A DNA stretch of 64,000 bases from Streptomyces actuosus (GCF_016921115.1 NZ_JAFFZS010000002.1:410056-474055); one strand, 5' to 3'; positions 44,705 through 53,765 are shown, numbered from the stretch's first letter. Program-made: numbers and translations. Notes: a model not told the origin generated them from the letters alone.

Positions 44705-46021
44705 ATGACACGGACGTCCACGGAGGCGTCGCGGGGACCGGGACCACGGGACTGCCACGAGGAGCGGCGCACGGCCGTGCTGGGTGCGGGGGTGGCCGGG
44801 CTGACCGCCGCCCACCTCCTGGCCCGGACCCGTCGCGTCACCCTGTACGAGGCCGACGACCGGCTCGGCGGACACGCCCACACCCACGAGCTGACGTCAC
44901 CGCGCGACGGGCGGACGCACCGCGTCGACTCCGGGTTCATCGTGCACAACCGGCGGACCTATCCGCACCTGCTCCGCCTGTTCGGCGAACTCGGCGTCGC
45001 CACGCAGGAGTCGGAGATGAGCATGTCCGTCCGGTGCGAGGGGTGCGGCCTGGAGTACGCCGGTGCACGCGGCCCTGCGGGCCTGTTCGCGCAGCCCCGC
45101 TCCCTCCTGCGCGGCCGCTACCTGCGGATGCTGTCGGAGGTGCCCGCGTTCCATCGCGCCGCCCGACGGCTGCTCGCCGCGGGCGCCGACGACGCGCTCA
45201 CCCTGGGCGGATTCCTGGAACGGGAGGGCTTCTCCGCCTATTTCCGCGCCCACTTCACGACACCGCTCGTGTCGGCCGTGTGGTCCTGCGACGCCGCGAC
45301 CGCGCAACGCTACCCGGCCGCCTACCTGTTCAGGTTCCTGGACCACCACGGGCTGCTGTCGGTCAGCGGCTCACCGGTGTGGCGCACGGTCGGCGGCGGC
45401 TCGGGCACGTACGTCGACCGGATCGCCGAGCGGATACCCGACGTGCGCACAGCAACCCCCGTCCGGGCCGTCCGGCGCCACCCCGACGGAGCGGACGTCA
45501 CCGCGGAGGACGGCACCACCGAGACCTACGACTCCGTGGTCGTCGCCGTCCACCCCGACCAGGCGCTGCGGCTGCTCGCCGACGCCACCCCGCAGGAGAA
45601 GGAGGTGCTCGGCGCCTTCCGGTACTCCCGCAACGCCACGCTCCTGCACACCGACACCCGGCTGCTGCCGCGGGCCCGCGGCGCGCGGGCCTCCTGGAAC
45701 TACCTCATGCCGTCGTGCTCCGCCGACGCCGGCCGGGTGCGGGTCAGCTACGACATGAATCGGCTGCAACGCCTCGACGCCGCCGAGACGTTCGTCGTCA
45801 CCCTGGGCGGCGAGGACCGGGTGCGGCCCGACCGGGTGCTGGCCCGGACGGTCTACGAGCATCCGGGCCACACCCCGGAGTCGGTCGCCGCCCAGCGGCG
45901 GCTTCCCGCGCTGAACAGCCCTGTCTGCGCGTTCGCCGGCGCCTACCACGGGTGGGGTTTCCACGAGGACGGCTGCCGCTCCGGCGCCGAGGCCGCCGCC
46001 GCACTCGGAGCGCCGTGGTGA
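44705..46021 (+). CDS. FAD-dependent amine-oxidase-like oxidoreductase (Rv0449c-like)
   Basis: A 438-aa flavoprotein. Dinucleotide-binding motif TAVLGAGVAGLTAAHLLAR is followed by YEADDRLGGHAHTHEL and VDSGFIVHNRRTYPHLLRLF, the diagnostic block of COG2907 proteins. C-terminal FAD contacts are CAFAGAYHGWGFHEDGCRSG. Homologues lie with DUF1365 and CFA-type genes in the mycobacterial SigK and Rhodobacter RpoE/ChrR regulons, where related enzymes desaturate or oxidise fatty-acyl chains. It is the first gene of a six-gene operon with 4-base overlaps throughout, transcribed from the SigK-type promoter at 44632. GAGGGAGAGG precedes the ATG. Confidence 0.9.
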   Translation: MTRTSTEASRGPGPRDCHEERRTAVLGAGVAGLTAAHLLARTRRVTLYEADDRLGGHAHTHELTSPRDGRTHRVDSGFIVHNRRTYPHLLRLFGELGVATQESEMSMSVRCEGCGLEYAGARGPAGLFAQPRSLLRGRYLRMLSEVPAFHRAARRLLAAGADDALTLGGFLEREGFSAYFRAHFTTPLVSAVWSCDAATAQRYPAAYLFRFLDHHGLLSVSGSPVWRTVGGGSGTYVDRIAERIPDVRTATPVRAVRRHPDGADVTAEDGTTETYDSVVVAVHPDQALRLLADATPQEKEVLGAFRYSRNATLLHTDTRLLPRARGARASWNYLMPSCSADAGRVRVSYDMNRLQRLDAAETFVVTLGGEDRVRPDRVLARTVYEHPGHTPESVAAQRRLPALNSPVCAFAGAYHGWGFHEDGCRSGAEAAAALGAPW

Positions 46022-46752
46022 GCACCGCACCGGCCCTGTACCCGTGCACGATCGCCCATGTACGGAGCGCTCCCCTGCGCCACGCCCTGCGCCACCGCAC
46101 CTACCTGTGGCTCGTCGACGTCGACCGCCCGCCCCGGCTGCCGCGCCCGCTCGGGCCGCTCGCCCGGTTCGACGCCCGCGACCACTTCACCGGCGACCGG
46201 CCCTCGATCCGCGCCGCCCTGGAGGAGTTCCTCGCCGGGCAGGGCGTGGACCTGGACGGCGGGCGCGTGCTGATGCTCACCCAGGCACGCGTGTTCGGGT
46301 ACGTCTTCAACCCCCTCACCCTGTACTGGTGCCACGGCCCCGCGGGCGAACTGCGCTGCGTGGTCGCCGAGGTGCACAACACCTACGGCGGCCGGCACGC
46401 CTACCTGCTGCACCCGGACGCCTCCGGTACCGCGCACGCCGAGAAGCGCTTCCACGTCTCGCCGTTCTTCCCCGTCGACGGCCGCTACCGCATGCGCGTG
46501 CCGGTGCCGGGGCAGCGGCTGGACCTCACCGTGCACCTGGACCGCGAGGACGGGCGGGCCCTGACGGCCACCGTCCGCGGCACGCGCCGCGCGGTGAGCC
46601 CGGCGCCGCTGGCCCGGCTGGCGCTGCGCCGTCCCTGGTCCACCCTCGCCGTGTCGGCCGCGATCCGCGCCCACGGCATCCGCCTGTACCTGCGGGGGCT
46701 GCCCGTCCAGCCCCGGCCCGAGAACCACCGCACCCCGGAGAACGTGACATGA
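46018..46752 (+). CDS. DUF1365 family protein (Rv0448c-like)
   Basis: A 244-aa protein of unknown biochemical function, always found beside CFA-type methyltransferases (TIAHVRSAPLRHALRHRTYL, FGYVFNPLTLYWCH, VVAEVHNTYGGRHAYLL, KRFHVSPFFPVDGRYRM). The GTG start overlaps the previous stop by 4 bases. Its presence in the operon supports a fatty-acyl phospholipid modification pathway. No catalytic motif is obvious. Confidence 0.92.
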   Translation: MSTAPALYPCTIAHVRSAPLRHALRHRTYLWLVDVDRPPRLPRPLGPLARFDARDHFTGDRPSIRAALEEFLAGQGVDLDGGRVLMLTQARVFGYVFNPLTLYWCHGPAGELRCVVAEVHNTYGGRHAYLLHPDASGTAHAEKRFHVSPFFPVDGRYRMRVPVPGQRLDLTVHLDREDGRALTATVRGTRRAVSPAPLARLALRRPWSTLAVSAAIRAHGIRLYLRGLPVQPRPENHRTPENVT

Positions 46753-48020
46753 GGACAGCAGAGCCGCGCATCGCACCGGGCGGGCGCGCCGGCACCGTGG
46801 ACCCCGCCCGCTGGCCCGATGTCGCGGCCGTACCGCGGGCGTCCCGGGCGCGGCGGGCCGTGACCGAGGCAGTCGTGCGGCGCGCCCTGAGCGGGCTGCC
46901 GCTGCGGGTCCGCTTCGCCGGCTCGGACACCGTCGGCCTCGGCGGCCCGCTGCTGGAGGTCCGCGACCCGGACCGCTTCCACGCCCGTGTCGGCACCGCC
47001 GGCCTGGTCGGCTTCGGCGAGTCCTACCTGGCCGGCGAGTGGGACGCGCCCGACCCGGTCGCCGCGCTGACCGTGCTCGCCGCGCACGCCGCCGACCTGG
47101 TACCGGCGCCGCTGCAGCGGTTGCGGCGTCTGTGGGCGCTGCGCCGGCCGCACGAGGAACGCAACACCCCCGACGGGTCCCGCGCCAACATCAGCCGCCA
47201 CTACGACCTGTCCAACGACCTGTTCGCCCTCTTCCTCGACGACACCCTCAGCTACTCCTCCGCGCTCTTCCGGGGCTTTCCCGCCACCTGGGACCTGCTC
47301 GCCGCGGCCCAGCACCGCAAGATCGACCGGCTGCTGGACCTGGCCCGCGTCGGCGGGGGCACCCGGCTGCTGGAGATCGGCACCGGCTGGGGCGAACTCG
47401 CGCTGCGTGCCGCTGCGCGCGGCGCCCGCGTCACCTCCCTCACCCTGTCGCAGGAGCAGCGGGCGCTGGCCCGGGAGCGGGTGCGCGCGGCCGGACGCGA
47501 GGACCGCGTCACGATCGAGCTGTGCGACTACCGCGAGGCCCGCGGCACCTACGACGCCGTGGTGAGCGTGGAGATGGTCGAGGCCGTGGGCGCCGAGTTC
47601 TGGCCGGCGTACTTCCGGACCCTGGACGAACGGCTGGCACCGGGCGGCCGGGTGGCGCTCCAGGCCATCACCATGCCGCACGAGCGGATGCTCGCCTCCC
47701 GCGACACCTTCACCTGGATCCACAAGTACGTCTTCCCCGGCGGGTTGATCCCGTCCGGGCAGGCCGTCGAGGAGACCGTCCGCGAGCACACCCGCCTCGT
47801 CCCGGCCCGCCGCGACGCGTTCGGCGCGCACTACGCCGAGACGCTGCGGCTGTGGCGGGAGCGGTTCACCGAACGCGCCCCGCAGGTCGCGGCGCTCGGC
47901 TTCGACGACACCTTCCGCCGCATGTGGACCTTCTACCTCGCCTACTCCGAGGCCGGTTTCCGCTCCGGCTACCTGGACGTCCAGCAGTACCTGTTCACCA
48001 AGGAGGACTCCGTCCGATGA
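46749..48020 (+). CDS. CFA-like SAM-dependent fatty-acyl methyltransferase 1 (UfaA1-like)
   Basis: A 423-aa cyclopropane-fatty-acyl-phospholipid synthase family member. It has the N-terminal lipid-binding domain (GLVGFGESYLAGEWDAPDPV), then ISRHYDLSNDLFALFLDDTL, SAM motif LLEIGTGWGELALRAA, and the bicarbonate/active-site region VSVEMVEAVGAEFWPAYF with YVFPGGLIPS. It adds a methyl or methylene group to unsaturated phospholipid acyl chains at the membrane. M. tuberculosis ufaA1 is the positional equivalent. The ATG overlaps the DUF1365 stop, and the second paralogue follows with a 4-base overlap. Confidence 0.93.
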   Translation: MRTAEPRIAPGGRAGTVDPARWPDVAAVPRASRARRAVTEAVVRRALSGLPLRVRFAGSDTVGLGGPLLEVRDPDRFHARVGTAGLVGFGESYLAGEWDAPDPVAALTVLAAHAADLVPAPLQRLRRLWALRRPHEERNTPDGSRANISRHYDLSNDLFALFLDDTLSYSSALFRGFPATWDLLAAAQHRKIDRLLDLARVGGGTRLLEIGTGWGELALRAAARGARVTSLTLSQEQRALARERVRAAGREDRVTIELCDYREARGTYDAVVSVEMVEAVGAEFWPAYFRTLDERLAPGGRVALQAITMPHERMLASRDTFTWIHKYVFPGGLIPSGQAVEETVREHTRLVPARRDAFGAHYAETLRLWRERFTERAPQVAALGFDDTFRRMWTFYLAYSEAGFRSGYLDVQQYLFTKEDSVR

Positions 48021-49330
48021 CCCCTGTCCAGGCCGTCTCCCGGTCCGGTGCCGCGCACCGGCTCGCCGCGCTCGCCGAGGACGCGCTCGGCGGGCCCCTG
48101 CCCGTACGGTTGCGCGCCTGGGACGGCAGCGAGACCGGCCCGGCCGGCGCCCCCGTCGTCGTCGTGCGCTCGCGGCGCGCGCTGCGCCGGATGCTGTGGC
48201 AGCCCGGCGAACTGGGCCTGGCGCAGGCGTACGTCACCGGCGAACTCGACGTCGAGGGCGACCTCGGCGACGGCCTGCGGACGATGTGGGCCGCCGCGCG
48301 GGAGCGGCGGCTGCGCCCGCCCCGGCTGACGCCCGCCGACCGGGCCAGGGCGCTCGCCGCGGCCGTACGGCTGGGGGTGGCGGGCCCGCCGCCGGCTCCG
48401 CCCGCCACCCAGGCCCGGCTGCGCGGCGGCCTGCACAGCCGGGCCCGTGACCGGGCGGCCATCAGCCACCACTACGACCTGTCGAACGCGTTCTACGAGC
48501 TGCTCCTCGACGACACCATGGCCTACTCGTGCGGCTACTGGGCGGGTGAGGACCCCGCTCTCACGGCCGCCGACGCCCAGCGCGCCAAGCTGGAGCTGGT
48601 CTGCCGCAAGCTCGCCCTGGAACCGGGTGCCCGGCTGCTGGACATCGGCTGCGGCTGGGGGTCCCTCACCCTGCACGCGGCCGAACGGCACGGGGCCAGG
48701 GTCACCGCCGTGACGCTGGCCCGGGAGCAGGCGGCGTACGTGCACCGGCGGGTGCGCGAGCGCGGCCTGGCCGAGCGGGTGGACGTGATCTGCCAGGACT
48801 ACCGGGACATCGCGGCCGGCGCCTTCGACGCCGTCGCCACCATCGAGATGGGCGAGCACGTCGGTGACGCCGAGTACCCCGCCTTCGCCGCCGCGCTCCA
48901 CCGGCTCGTGCGGCCCCGCGGCCGGGTGCTGGTGCAGCAGATGTCCCGGGGCCGCAACGCCCCCGGCGGCGGTCCGTTCATCGAGGCGTACATCGCCCCC
49001 GACATGCACATGCGCCCGCTCGGCGAGACGACGGGCCTGCTGGAGGCGGCCGGTCTGGAGGTCCGGCACGTGGAGTCGCTGCGCGAGCACTACGTCCGTA
49101 CCATCGGCGCCTGGCACCGCACCCTGGAGGAGCGGTGGGCGGAGTTCGTCCGGCTGGTGGGGGAGGAGACCGCACGCGTGTGGCGGCTGTACCTGGCCGG
49201 CGGGGCGCTGGCCTTCGAGGAGGCGCGGACGGGTGTCGACCAGATCCTCTGCGTGCGGCCCGGACCGGACGGCGACAGCGGCATGCCACCGGCCGCGCAC
49301 CGCTGGTACGAGGGCCTGGAGCGGCGGTGA
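48017..49330 (+). CDS. CFA-like SAM-dependent fatty-acyl methyltransferase 2
   Basis: A 437-aa paralogue of the preceding gene (ISHHYDLSNAFYELLLDDTM, LLDIGCGWGSLTLHAAERHG, IEMGEHVGDAEYPAFAAALH, YIAPDMHMRPLGETTGLLE). Divergence is marked, and the two probably act at different steps or chain positions rather than being a recent duplicate. It sits inside the same overlapping operon. The mycobacterial SigK operon has a single ufaA1, so a tandem pair is an elaboration here. Confidence 0.93.
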   Translation: MTPVQAVSRSGAAHRLAALAEDALGGPLPVRLRAWDGSETGPAGAPVVVVRSRRALRRMLWQPGELGLAQAYVTGELDVEGDLGDGLRTMWAAARERRLRPPRLTPADRARALAAAVRLGVAGPPPAPPATQARLRGGLHSRARDRAAISHHYDLSNAFYELLLDDTMAYSCGYWAGEDPALTAADAQRAKLELVCRKLALEPGARLLDIGCGWGSLTLHAAERHGARVTAVTLAREQAAYVHRRVRERGLAERVDVICQDYRDIAAGAFDAVATIEMGEHVGDAEYPAFAAALHRLVRPRGRVLVQQMSRGRNAPGGGPFIEAYIAPDMHMRPLGETTGLLEAAGLEVRHVESLREHYVRTIGAWHRTLEERWAEFVRLVGEETARVWRLYLAGGALAFEEARTGVDQILCVRPGPDGDSGMPPAAHRWYEGLERR

Positions 49331-50130
49331 GCGGCTTCCCGTGGGGCGCGTTCGCGGCGAACCTCGGCTGGGCCGCCGCCGCGGCGTTCGCCGTCGTGCT
49401 CGGCACGTTCGCCGTGGCGCTGCGCGCGGGCGTGCACCGGGTCGTGGACGTCGCCTGGGGGATCGGGTTCACAGCCGTCGCCGTGGTGACGTTCGCGGCG
49501 TCCGCCGGGCACGGCGACCCCGCGCGGCGGCTGCTGGTCACCGCCCTGACCGCCGTGTGGGGGCTGCGCCTGGCCGTGCACATCGCCCGCCGCGGCCGGG
49601 GGCACGGCGAGGACCCCCGCTACGAGGCACTGCTGGCCAAAGCCCCCGGCAGCCGCACCGCGTACGCGCTGCGCACCGTGTACCTCCTCCAGGGCGCCCT
49701 GGTGTGGCTGGTGTCCCTGCCCGTGCAGGCGGCGCAGTACGTGCCCGGTCCGCCGTCGTTCCTCACCTGGGCCGGCGTGGGCCTGTGGGCGGTGGGCCTC
49801 GGCTTCGAGGCGGTCGGCGACGCCCAGCTCGCGCGGTTCAGGGCCGACCCCGCCAACCGGGGGCGGATCATGGACCGCGGGCTGTGGGCGTGGACCCGGC
49901 ACCCCAACTACTTCGGCGACTTCTGCGTCTGGTGGGGCCTGTTCCTGACGGCGTGCGACTCCGCGGCGGCCGCCGCCGTCTCCGTCGTCTCCCCGGTGGT
50001 GATGAGCCTGCTGCTGGTGCGGGGCAGCGGCAAGCGGCTGCTGGAGCGCCACATGGCCGGCCGGCCGGGCTACGCCCGGTACCGGGCCCGCACCAGCGGG
50101 TTCCTTCCCCGCCCGCCGAGGACGCGATGA
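49327..50130 (+). CDS. DUF1295 integral membrane protein (Rv0446c-like)
   Basis: A 267-aa protein with about six transmembrane segments, of the steroid 5-alpha-reductase/isoprenylcysteine methyltransferase-like membrane family. The C-terminal signature is DRGLWAWTRHPNYFGDFCVW. The NAD(P)H-dependent reductases of this family act on lipid double bonds, and the exact substrate is unknown. The GTG overlaps the upstream stop by 4 bases. It is the counterpart of Rv0446c next to sigK in M. tuberculosis. Confidence 0.92.
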   Translation: MSGFPWGAFAANLGWAAAAAFAVVLGTFAVALRAGVHRVVDVAWGIGFTAVAVVTFAASAGHGDPARRLLVTALTAVWGLRLAVHIARRGRGHGEDPRYEALLAKAPGSRTAYALRTVYLLQGALVWLVSLPVQAAQYVPGPPSFLTWAGVGLWAVGLGFEAVGDAQLARFRADPANRGRIMDRGLWAWTRHPNYFGDFCVWWGLFLTACDSAAAAAVSVVSPVVMSLLLVRGSGKRLLERHMAGRPGYARYRARTSGFLPRPPRTR

Positions 50131-50831
50131 GCGGGCGTCCCGCCGGGGCCGCCCCCGCGGCGGCCCTGGTGCCCCGGCTGCTGCCCGCGCGGCCCCGGGC
50201 GGCCGTACTGGTGCTGCACGGCGGGCAGGCCGAGAGCCGGCGCCCGTCGAGGCCCTGGCACCCCGCCGTCCTGCGCATGCGCCCCTTCGACCGGGTGATC
50301 CCGGCGGCCCTGCCGCACGGGGACGTCGCGCTCGCCCGGGTGCGCTACCGCCTGCGCGGCTGGAACGGTGCCGACGCCGACCCCGTCCGGGACACCCTGG
50401 AGGCGCTGGACGCCCTCGCCGCGCTGACCGGCCCCGTGCCCGTGCTCCTCGTCGGCCATTCGATGGGAGCCAGGGCCGCCCTGCACGCCGCCGGACACCC
50501 GCGGGTGCGGGCCGTGCTCGCCCTGGCGCCCTGGTGGCCGGCGGGGGAACCCGTCCGCCAGGTGACGGGCCGTCACCTCGTCGTCCTGCACGGCGAACGG
50601 GACCGGATCACCTCGCCCGCCGACTCGGCCGCCTACCTCCGCCGGGCGCACGGCACGGCGGCCGGGACGGCGATGGCCCTCGTCCGCGACGGCGACCACG
50701 CGATGCTGCGCCGCCACCGCTTCTGGCACGGCACCACTGCCGCCGTCGTCGCTCACCTGCTCGACCCCGGCGGCCACCCGGACCCGCTGCCGGCTCAGGC
50801 CTCCTCGGCCGGGGCCGTACCGCTGCTGTGA
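50127..50831 (+). CDS. Alpha/beta hydrolase, last gene of the lipid operon
   Basis: A 234-aa esterase/lipase-like hydrolase with a full triad: nucleophile elbow VGHSMGARA, acid in HGERDRITSP and His in RDGDHAML. The oxyanion strand is VLVLHGGQAES. It may release or remodel the modified acyl chains. Its start overlaps the DUF1295 stop, while its last 37 bases overlap the 3' end of the convergent YihY gene, an unusual antisense overlap. Confidence 0.88.
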   Translation: MSGRPAGAAPAAALVPRLLPARPRAAVLVLHGGQAESRRPSRPWHPAVLRMRPFDRVIPAALPHGDVALARVRYRLRGWNGADADPVRDTLEALDALAALTGPVPVLLVGHSMGARAALHAAGHPRVRAVLALAPWWPAGEPVRQVTGRHLVVLHGERDRITSPADSAAYLRRAHGTAAGTAMALVRDGDHAMLRRHRFWHGTTAAVVAHLLDPGGHPDPLPAQASSAGAVPLL

Positions 50832-51721
50832 CCGGCGGCGGCCTTGCCGAGCTCCGCGGTGAACTGCGCCCCGGAGAGCAGCGCCAGGTTCGACAGCCAC
50901 AGCCAGACGAGGAAGACGACGACACCGGCGAGGGAGCCGTACACCTTGCTGTAGGCGCTCAGGGTGGCCGCGTACAGAGTGAACCCCGTGGAGACGGCCA
51001 GCCACAGCGCGGCCGCCAGCGCCCCGCCGGGCAGGCTGTGGACGCGCCGCCGCGCGGGGACGGGCCCGGTGTGGAAGAGGACCACCACCAGCAGCGCCAC
51101 CAGGCACAGCAGGAACGGCCAGCGCAGCAGGGTCCACGCCACCGCGGCGGTCTCGCCCACGCCGAGCGCCCGGCCCGCCGCCTCGGCCAGGGGGCCGGTG
51201 AGCAGCAGGGCGAGCGAGCCGGCCACGAGCAGCGCCAGCAGGGCCAGCGCGGTGAGCACGATCCGGTGCGCCTTGCGCCAGGGCGAACGCCGGTCCTCCA
51301 GGCGGTGCATGCGGTGCAGGGCGCGGCGGAAGACGGCCAGATAGCTGGAGGCGGACCACAGCGCGCTGGCCGTCCCGGCGACCAGCAGCGGCCAGGCGCT
51401 GCCGCCCGCGTCGAGCACCCGGGACAGCACGGCGTGCAGGTCGGCAGCCGATTCCGCGGGCGCGTACGCGGTCACATGGGTGACGAACTGCTGCGCCGTA
51501 CCCGGGCTGATCATGCCGAACGCGAGGACGGTGACCAGCAGTGCCGGCACCACCGCGAGGAGCGCGTAGTACGTCAGCGCCGCCGCGTAGTCGGAGACGT
51601 CGTCGTTCCACAGGGACGCCGGCGTGCGCCGCAGCGCCGGCCACCAGGCGGCGGGCGGCCGGAGCCGAACGGTACGGCGCAGGAGGCGGCGGGCCTCGCC
51701 CGCGTACGGGTCAGCGGACAT
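50795..51721 (-). CDS. YihY/BrkB-family membrane protein
   Basis: A 308-aa protein with six membrane helices (AAALTYYALLAVVPALLVTVL ... ALWSASSYLAVFRRALHR ... ALAAALWLAVSTGFTLYAAT ... YGSLAGVVVFLVWLWLSNLA), as in UPF0761/BrkB proteins, once called ribonuclease BN. The function is unknown, perhaps lipid or ion movement. Its ATG overlaps the Asp23-like gene by 11 bases, placing it at the end of a minus-strand envelope-stress operon. Convergent overlap with the lipid operon at 50795-50831. Confidence 0.92.
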   Translation of the reverse strand: MSADPYAGEARRLLRRTVRLRPPAAWWPALRRTPASLWNDDVSDYAAALTYYALLAVVPALLVTVLAFGMISPGTAQQFVTHVTAYAPAESAADLHAVLSRVLDAGGSAWPLLVAGTASALWSASSYLAVFRRALHRMHRLEDRRSPWRKAHRIVLTALALLALLVAGSLALLLTGPLAEAAGRALGVGETAAVAWTLLRWPFLLCLVALLVVVLFHTGPVPARRRVHSLPGGALAAALWLAVSTGFTLYAATLSAYSKVYGSLAGVVVFLVWLWLSNLALLSGAQFTAELGKAAAGHSSGTAPAEEA

Positions 51722-52070
51722 GAGGCCTGCTACGGGCGGCGGCGCGCGGGGTGCCGCCGGGGGAGGCCGGCGGGGTGAGCGCGGTGACCTCGACCCGGGT
51801 GTGCGCCACGTCGAGCCCGGTCGACCCGCGGGTACGGCACGCCACGCGCTCCTGCACGCCGCGGACCGTCTCGGCGAGCGGCGCCGGGCCGGGCAGGGCC
51901 ACCCCGAGGGACACCTCCGCCCTCCGGCCTCGGACGGACACCGCGCCCCGGGGAGCCGGGGCGGCGGCCCGGGGCGGCATCGGCAGCGCCTCGGTCGCCG
52001 CCCGCTCGGCGATCCTGCGCACGGCCCGCTCCGCGACCGTGGTGGTGCCCCGCTGTGCGGCGGCGGTCAT
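51711..52070 (-). CDS. Short Asp23-like protein
   Basis: A 119-aa protein whose middle (AVRRIAERAATEAL ... GAVSVRGRRAEVSLGVALPG ... VRGVQERVACRTRGS ... HTRVEVTAL) follows the strand-helix order of Asp23/Gls24 domains but lacks the acidic segments of full members. It is translated with the small membrane protein (4-base overlap) and YihY (11-base overlap). Probably part of a membrane-attached Asp23 assembly (inference). Confidence 0.75.
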   Translation of the reverse strand: MTAAAQRGTTTVAERAVRRIAERAATEALPMPPRAAAPAPRGAVSVRGRRAEVSLGVALPGPAPLAETVRGVQERVACRTRGSTGLDVAHTRVEVTALTPPASPGGTPRAAARSRPHVR

Positions 52071-52276
52071 CGGCGGCTCCGCTCGAACAGGTCCCGCACG
52101 TCCGTCGACCGGCCTCCGCCGTCGACCCAGCGGCCGACCGCCCAGCCGAGCGCGCCCAGCGCACCCACCAGCAGGAAGGCGCCGAACCCGCCGAACCAGG
52201 CGGCGGACGCCGGCGCCGTTCCCGCCACCGTGCCCACGAACGGTGTGCTCCTCACGGTGTGCTCATCTCCGTCCAC
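52067..52276 (-). CDS. Single-helix membrane protein of Asp23 operon
   Basis: A 69-aa protein with one helix (AAWFGGFGAFLLVGALGALGW) and a charged C-terminal tail (VDGGGRSTDVRDLFERSRR). Its place between two Asp23 genes suggests an anchor comparable in role to AmaP of firmicutes, though unrelated in sequence (inference). The start is uncertain: GTG 52276 overlaps its own GGAGG, and GTG 52255 has GGAG at 11 nt. Confidence 0.65.
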   Translation of the reverse strand: MDGDEHTVRSTPFVGTVAGTAPASAAWFGGFGAFLLVGALGALGWAVGRWVDGGGRSTDVRDLFERSRR

Positions 52277-52319
52277 CTCCGGCCCCGCTCCCGCCTGCTC
52301 CGTCCACCGAGGGGTGCCC

Positions 52320-52838
52320 TCACTCCACGCGGGACTCGGCGCCCGCGGAGGGCTCCTCCTCGTCGGGCAGCCGGACGTCGTTGACGGTGATGTTCACCTC
52401 GACGACCTCCAGCCCGGTGATGCGCTCCACGGCGGAGATCACGTTCTCCCGCACGTCCCGGGACACGTCCGTGATGGGCACCCCGTACTCGACGACGAGG
52501 TCCAGGTCGACGGCCGCCTGCCGCTCGCCCACCTCGACCTTCACCCCGCGCCTCATGTCGGGCCGGCCGCCCGGCACCCGGTCCCGGACGGCGCCGATGG
52601 TGCGCGACAGCCCGCCGCCCATGTCGTACACGCCGGGGATCTCACGGGCGGCGATCCCCGCAACCTTCACGACGACGAGGTCGGCGATCGACGTCCTGCC
52701 GCGGTCCGCGGCGGGCTGGTCGGCCCCGGACACGCCTCCGGAGACCGCCGTCGTGCCCTGTGCCGCCGTGCCCTGAGCGGTGCCGCCGGTGCGGGGTGCC
52801 GACACGTCCTTCGCGATGGCTGCGGTCTGCGTGGTCAT
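52320..52838 (-). CDS. Asp23/Gls24 envelope stress protein
   Basis: A 172-aa protein. A flexible Thr/Gly/Ala N-terminus (~45 residues) is followed by a full Asp23 domain (TSIADLVVVKVAGIAAREIP, GVKVEVGERQAAVDLDLVVE, DVRENVISAVERITGLEVVE, VNITVNDVRLPDEE). In firmicutes Asp23 forms filaments under the membrane and protects against cell-wall stress. GAGAGAGGAAG precedes the ATG. It opens a four-gene operon with the membrane anchor, short Asp23 protein and YihY. It is separated from the upstream fasciclin gene by 201 bp and may have its own promoter. Confidence 0.92.
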   Translation of the reverse strand: MTTQTAAIAKDVSAPRTGGTAQGTAAQGTTAVSGGVSGADQPAADRGRTSIADLVVVKVAGIAAREIPGVYDMGGGLSRTIGAVRDRVPGGRPDMRRGVKVEVGERQAAVDLDLVVEYGVPITDVSRDVRENVISAVERITGLEVVEVNITVNDVRLPDEEEPSAGAESRVE

Positions 52839-53039
52839 GGCATCTTCCTCTCTCTGGACACGTTCCCGGCTGCCGTCCGCCTCATCGGCGAGGGGCCGGT
52901 ATTTCCTCCGACCCGCTGCAACGGCGGTTGTGACGCGGATGCCCCGGAAATGTCCGCCGGAACGCCGGACTGCTCCCGGAGACGCCGACGGGGGCCGGGG
53001 CCTTCACGGCCCCGGCCCCTGCCCGCTCCCGTCACTCCG

Positions 53040-53696
53040 TCACGAGGCCGGCATCAGTACCGAGTCGATGATGTAGACGTGGGCGTTGGCGGTCCTGACG
53101 TTGCCGCAGACGACCTCGGCGGAGTCGTCGACGGTGTAGGACTCGCCCGAGCCGGAGGTGGTCAGCTCGGACTTCTCCAGCGTCTCGAAGGAGCCGTTCT
53201 CCAGGTCCTGCGGCGTGAGCTTCTGGCCGACGACGTGGTAGGTGAGGATCTTCGTCAACTGGGCCTTGTCGTTGAGGACCTTGTCCAGGGTGTCCTTCGG
53301 GATCTTGGCGAAGGCGTCGTTGGTCGGCGCGAACACCGTGATGTTCTGGGCGTTGTTGAGGGTGTCGACCAGGCCGGCCTTCTTCACCGCGGTCACCAGG
53401 GTGGACAGCGCCGGGTTGTTGGACGCGGCGGTGGCGACCGGGTCCTGGGCCATGCCGTCGAAGGAGCCGGCACCCGTCTTGGGCACCGCCGAGCAGGCAG
53501 GCCCGAACGGCCCGTCGGACGCGGGGGTGCTGCCGGCGCCTTCCATGGCGCTGTCCGCGGCGGCGGACGCGGACGCCTTCGACGCGCTGTCGGACGCGGC
53601 GGAGTCGCTGCCGCTGTCGGAGCACGCGGTGAGGGCGAGCGGCAGGACGGCCGCGGCGGCCAGGGTGACGGCGGTACGACGGATACGGGTGTTCAT
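53040..53696 (-). CDS. Fasciclin-domain lipoprotein (MPT83-like)
   Basis: A 218-aa lipoprotein with lipobox LTAC (Cys25), a Ser/Ala linker and one FAS1 domain (ATAASNNPALSTLVTAVKKA, NITVFAPTNDAFAKIP, ILTYHVVGQKL, VVCGNVRTANAHVYIIDSVL). Mycobacterial MPT70/MPT83, which belong to the SigK regulon, have the same build, including the paired Cys. There is no CCAATCC promoter directly upstream. It lies 69 bases after the molybdopterin oxidoreductase stop, so it is most likely co-transcribed from the SigK-type promoter at 55428-55456. Confidence 0.93.
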   Translation of the reverse strand: MNTRIRRTAVTLAAAAVLPLALTACSDSGSDSAASDSASKASASAAADSAMEGAGSTPASDGPFGPACSAVPKTGAGSFDGMAQDPVATAASNNPALSTLVTAVKKAGLVDTLNNAQNITVFAPTNDAFAKIPKDTLDKVLNDKAQLTKILTYHVVGQKLTPQDLENGSFETLEKSELTTSGSGESYTVDDSAEVVCGNVRTANAHVYIIDSVLMPAS

Positions 53697-53765
53697 GATC
53701 TTTCTCCTGTGGTGACGGCAGCCGGGGGCTGCACTCGCTCGGGTCGGGTGAAGGTGGTCGGGGGT

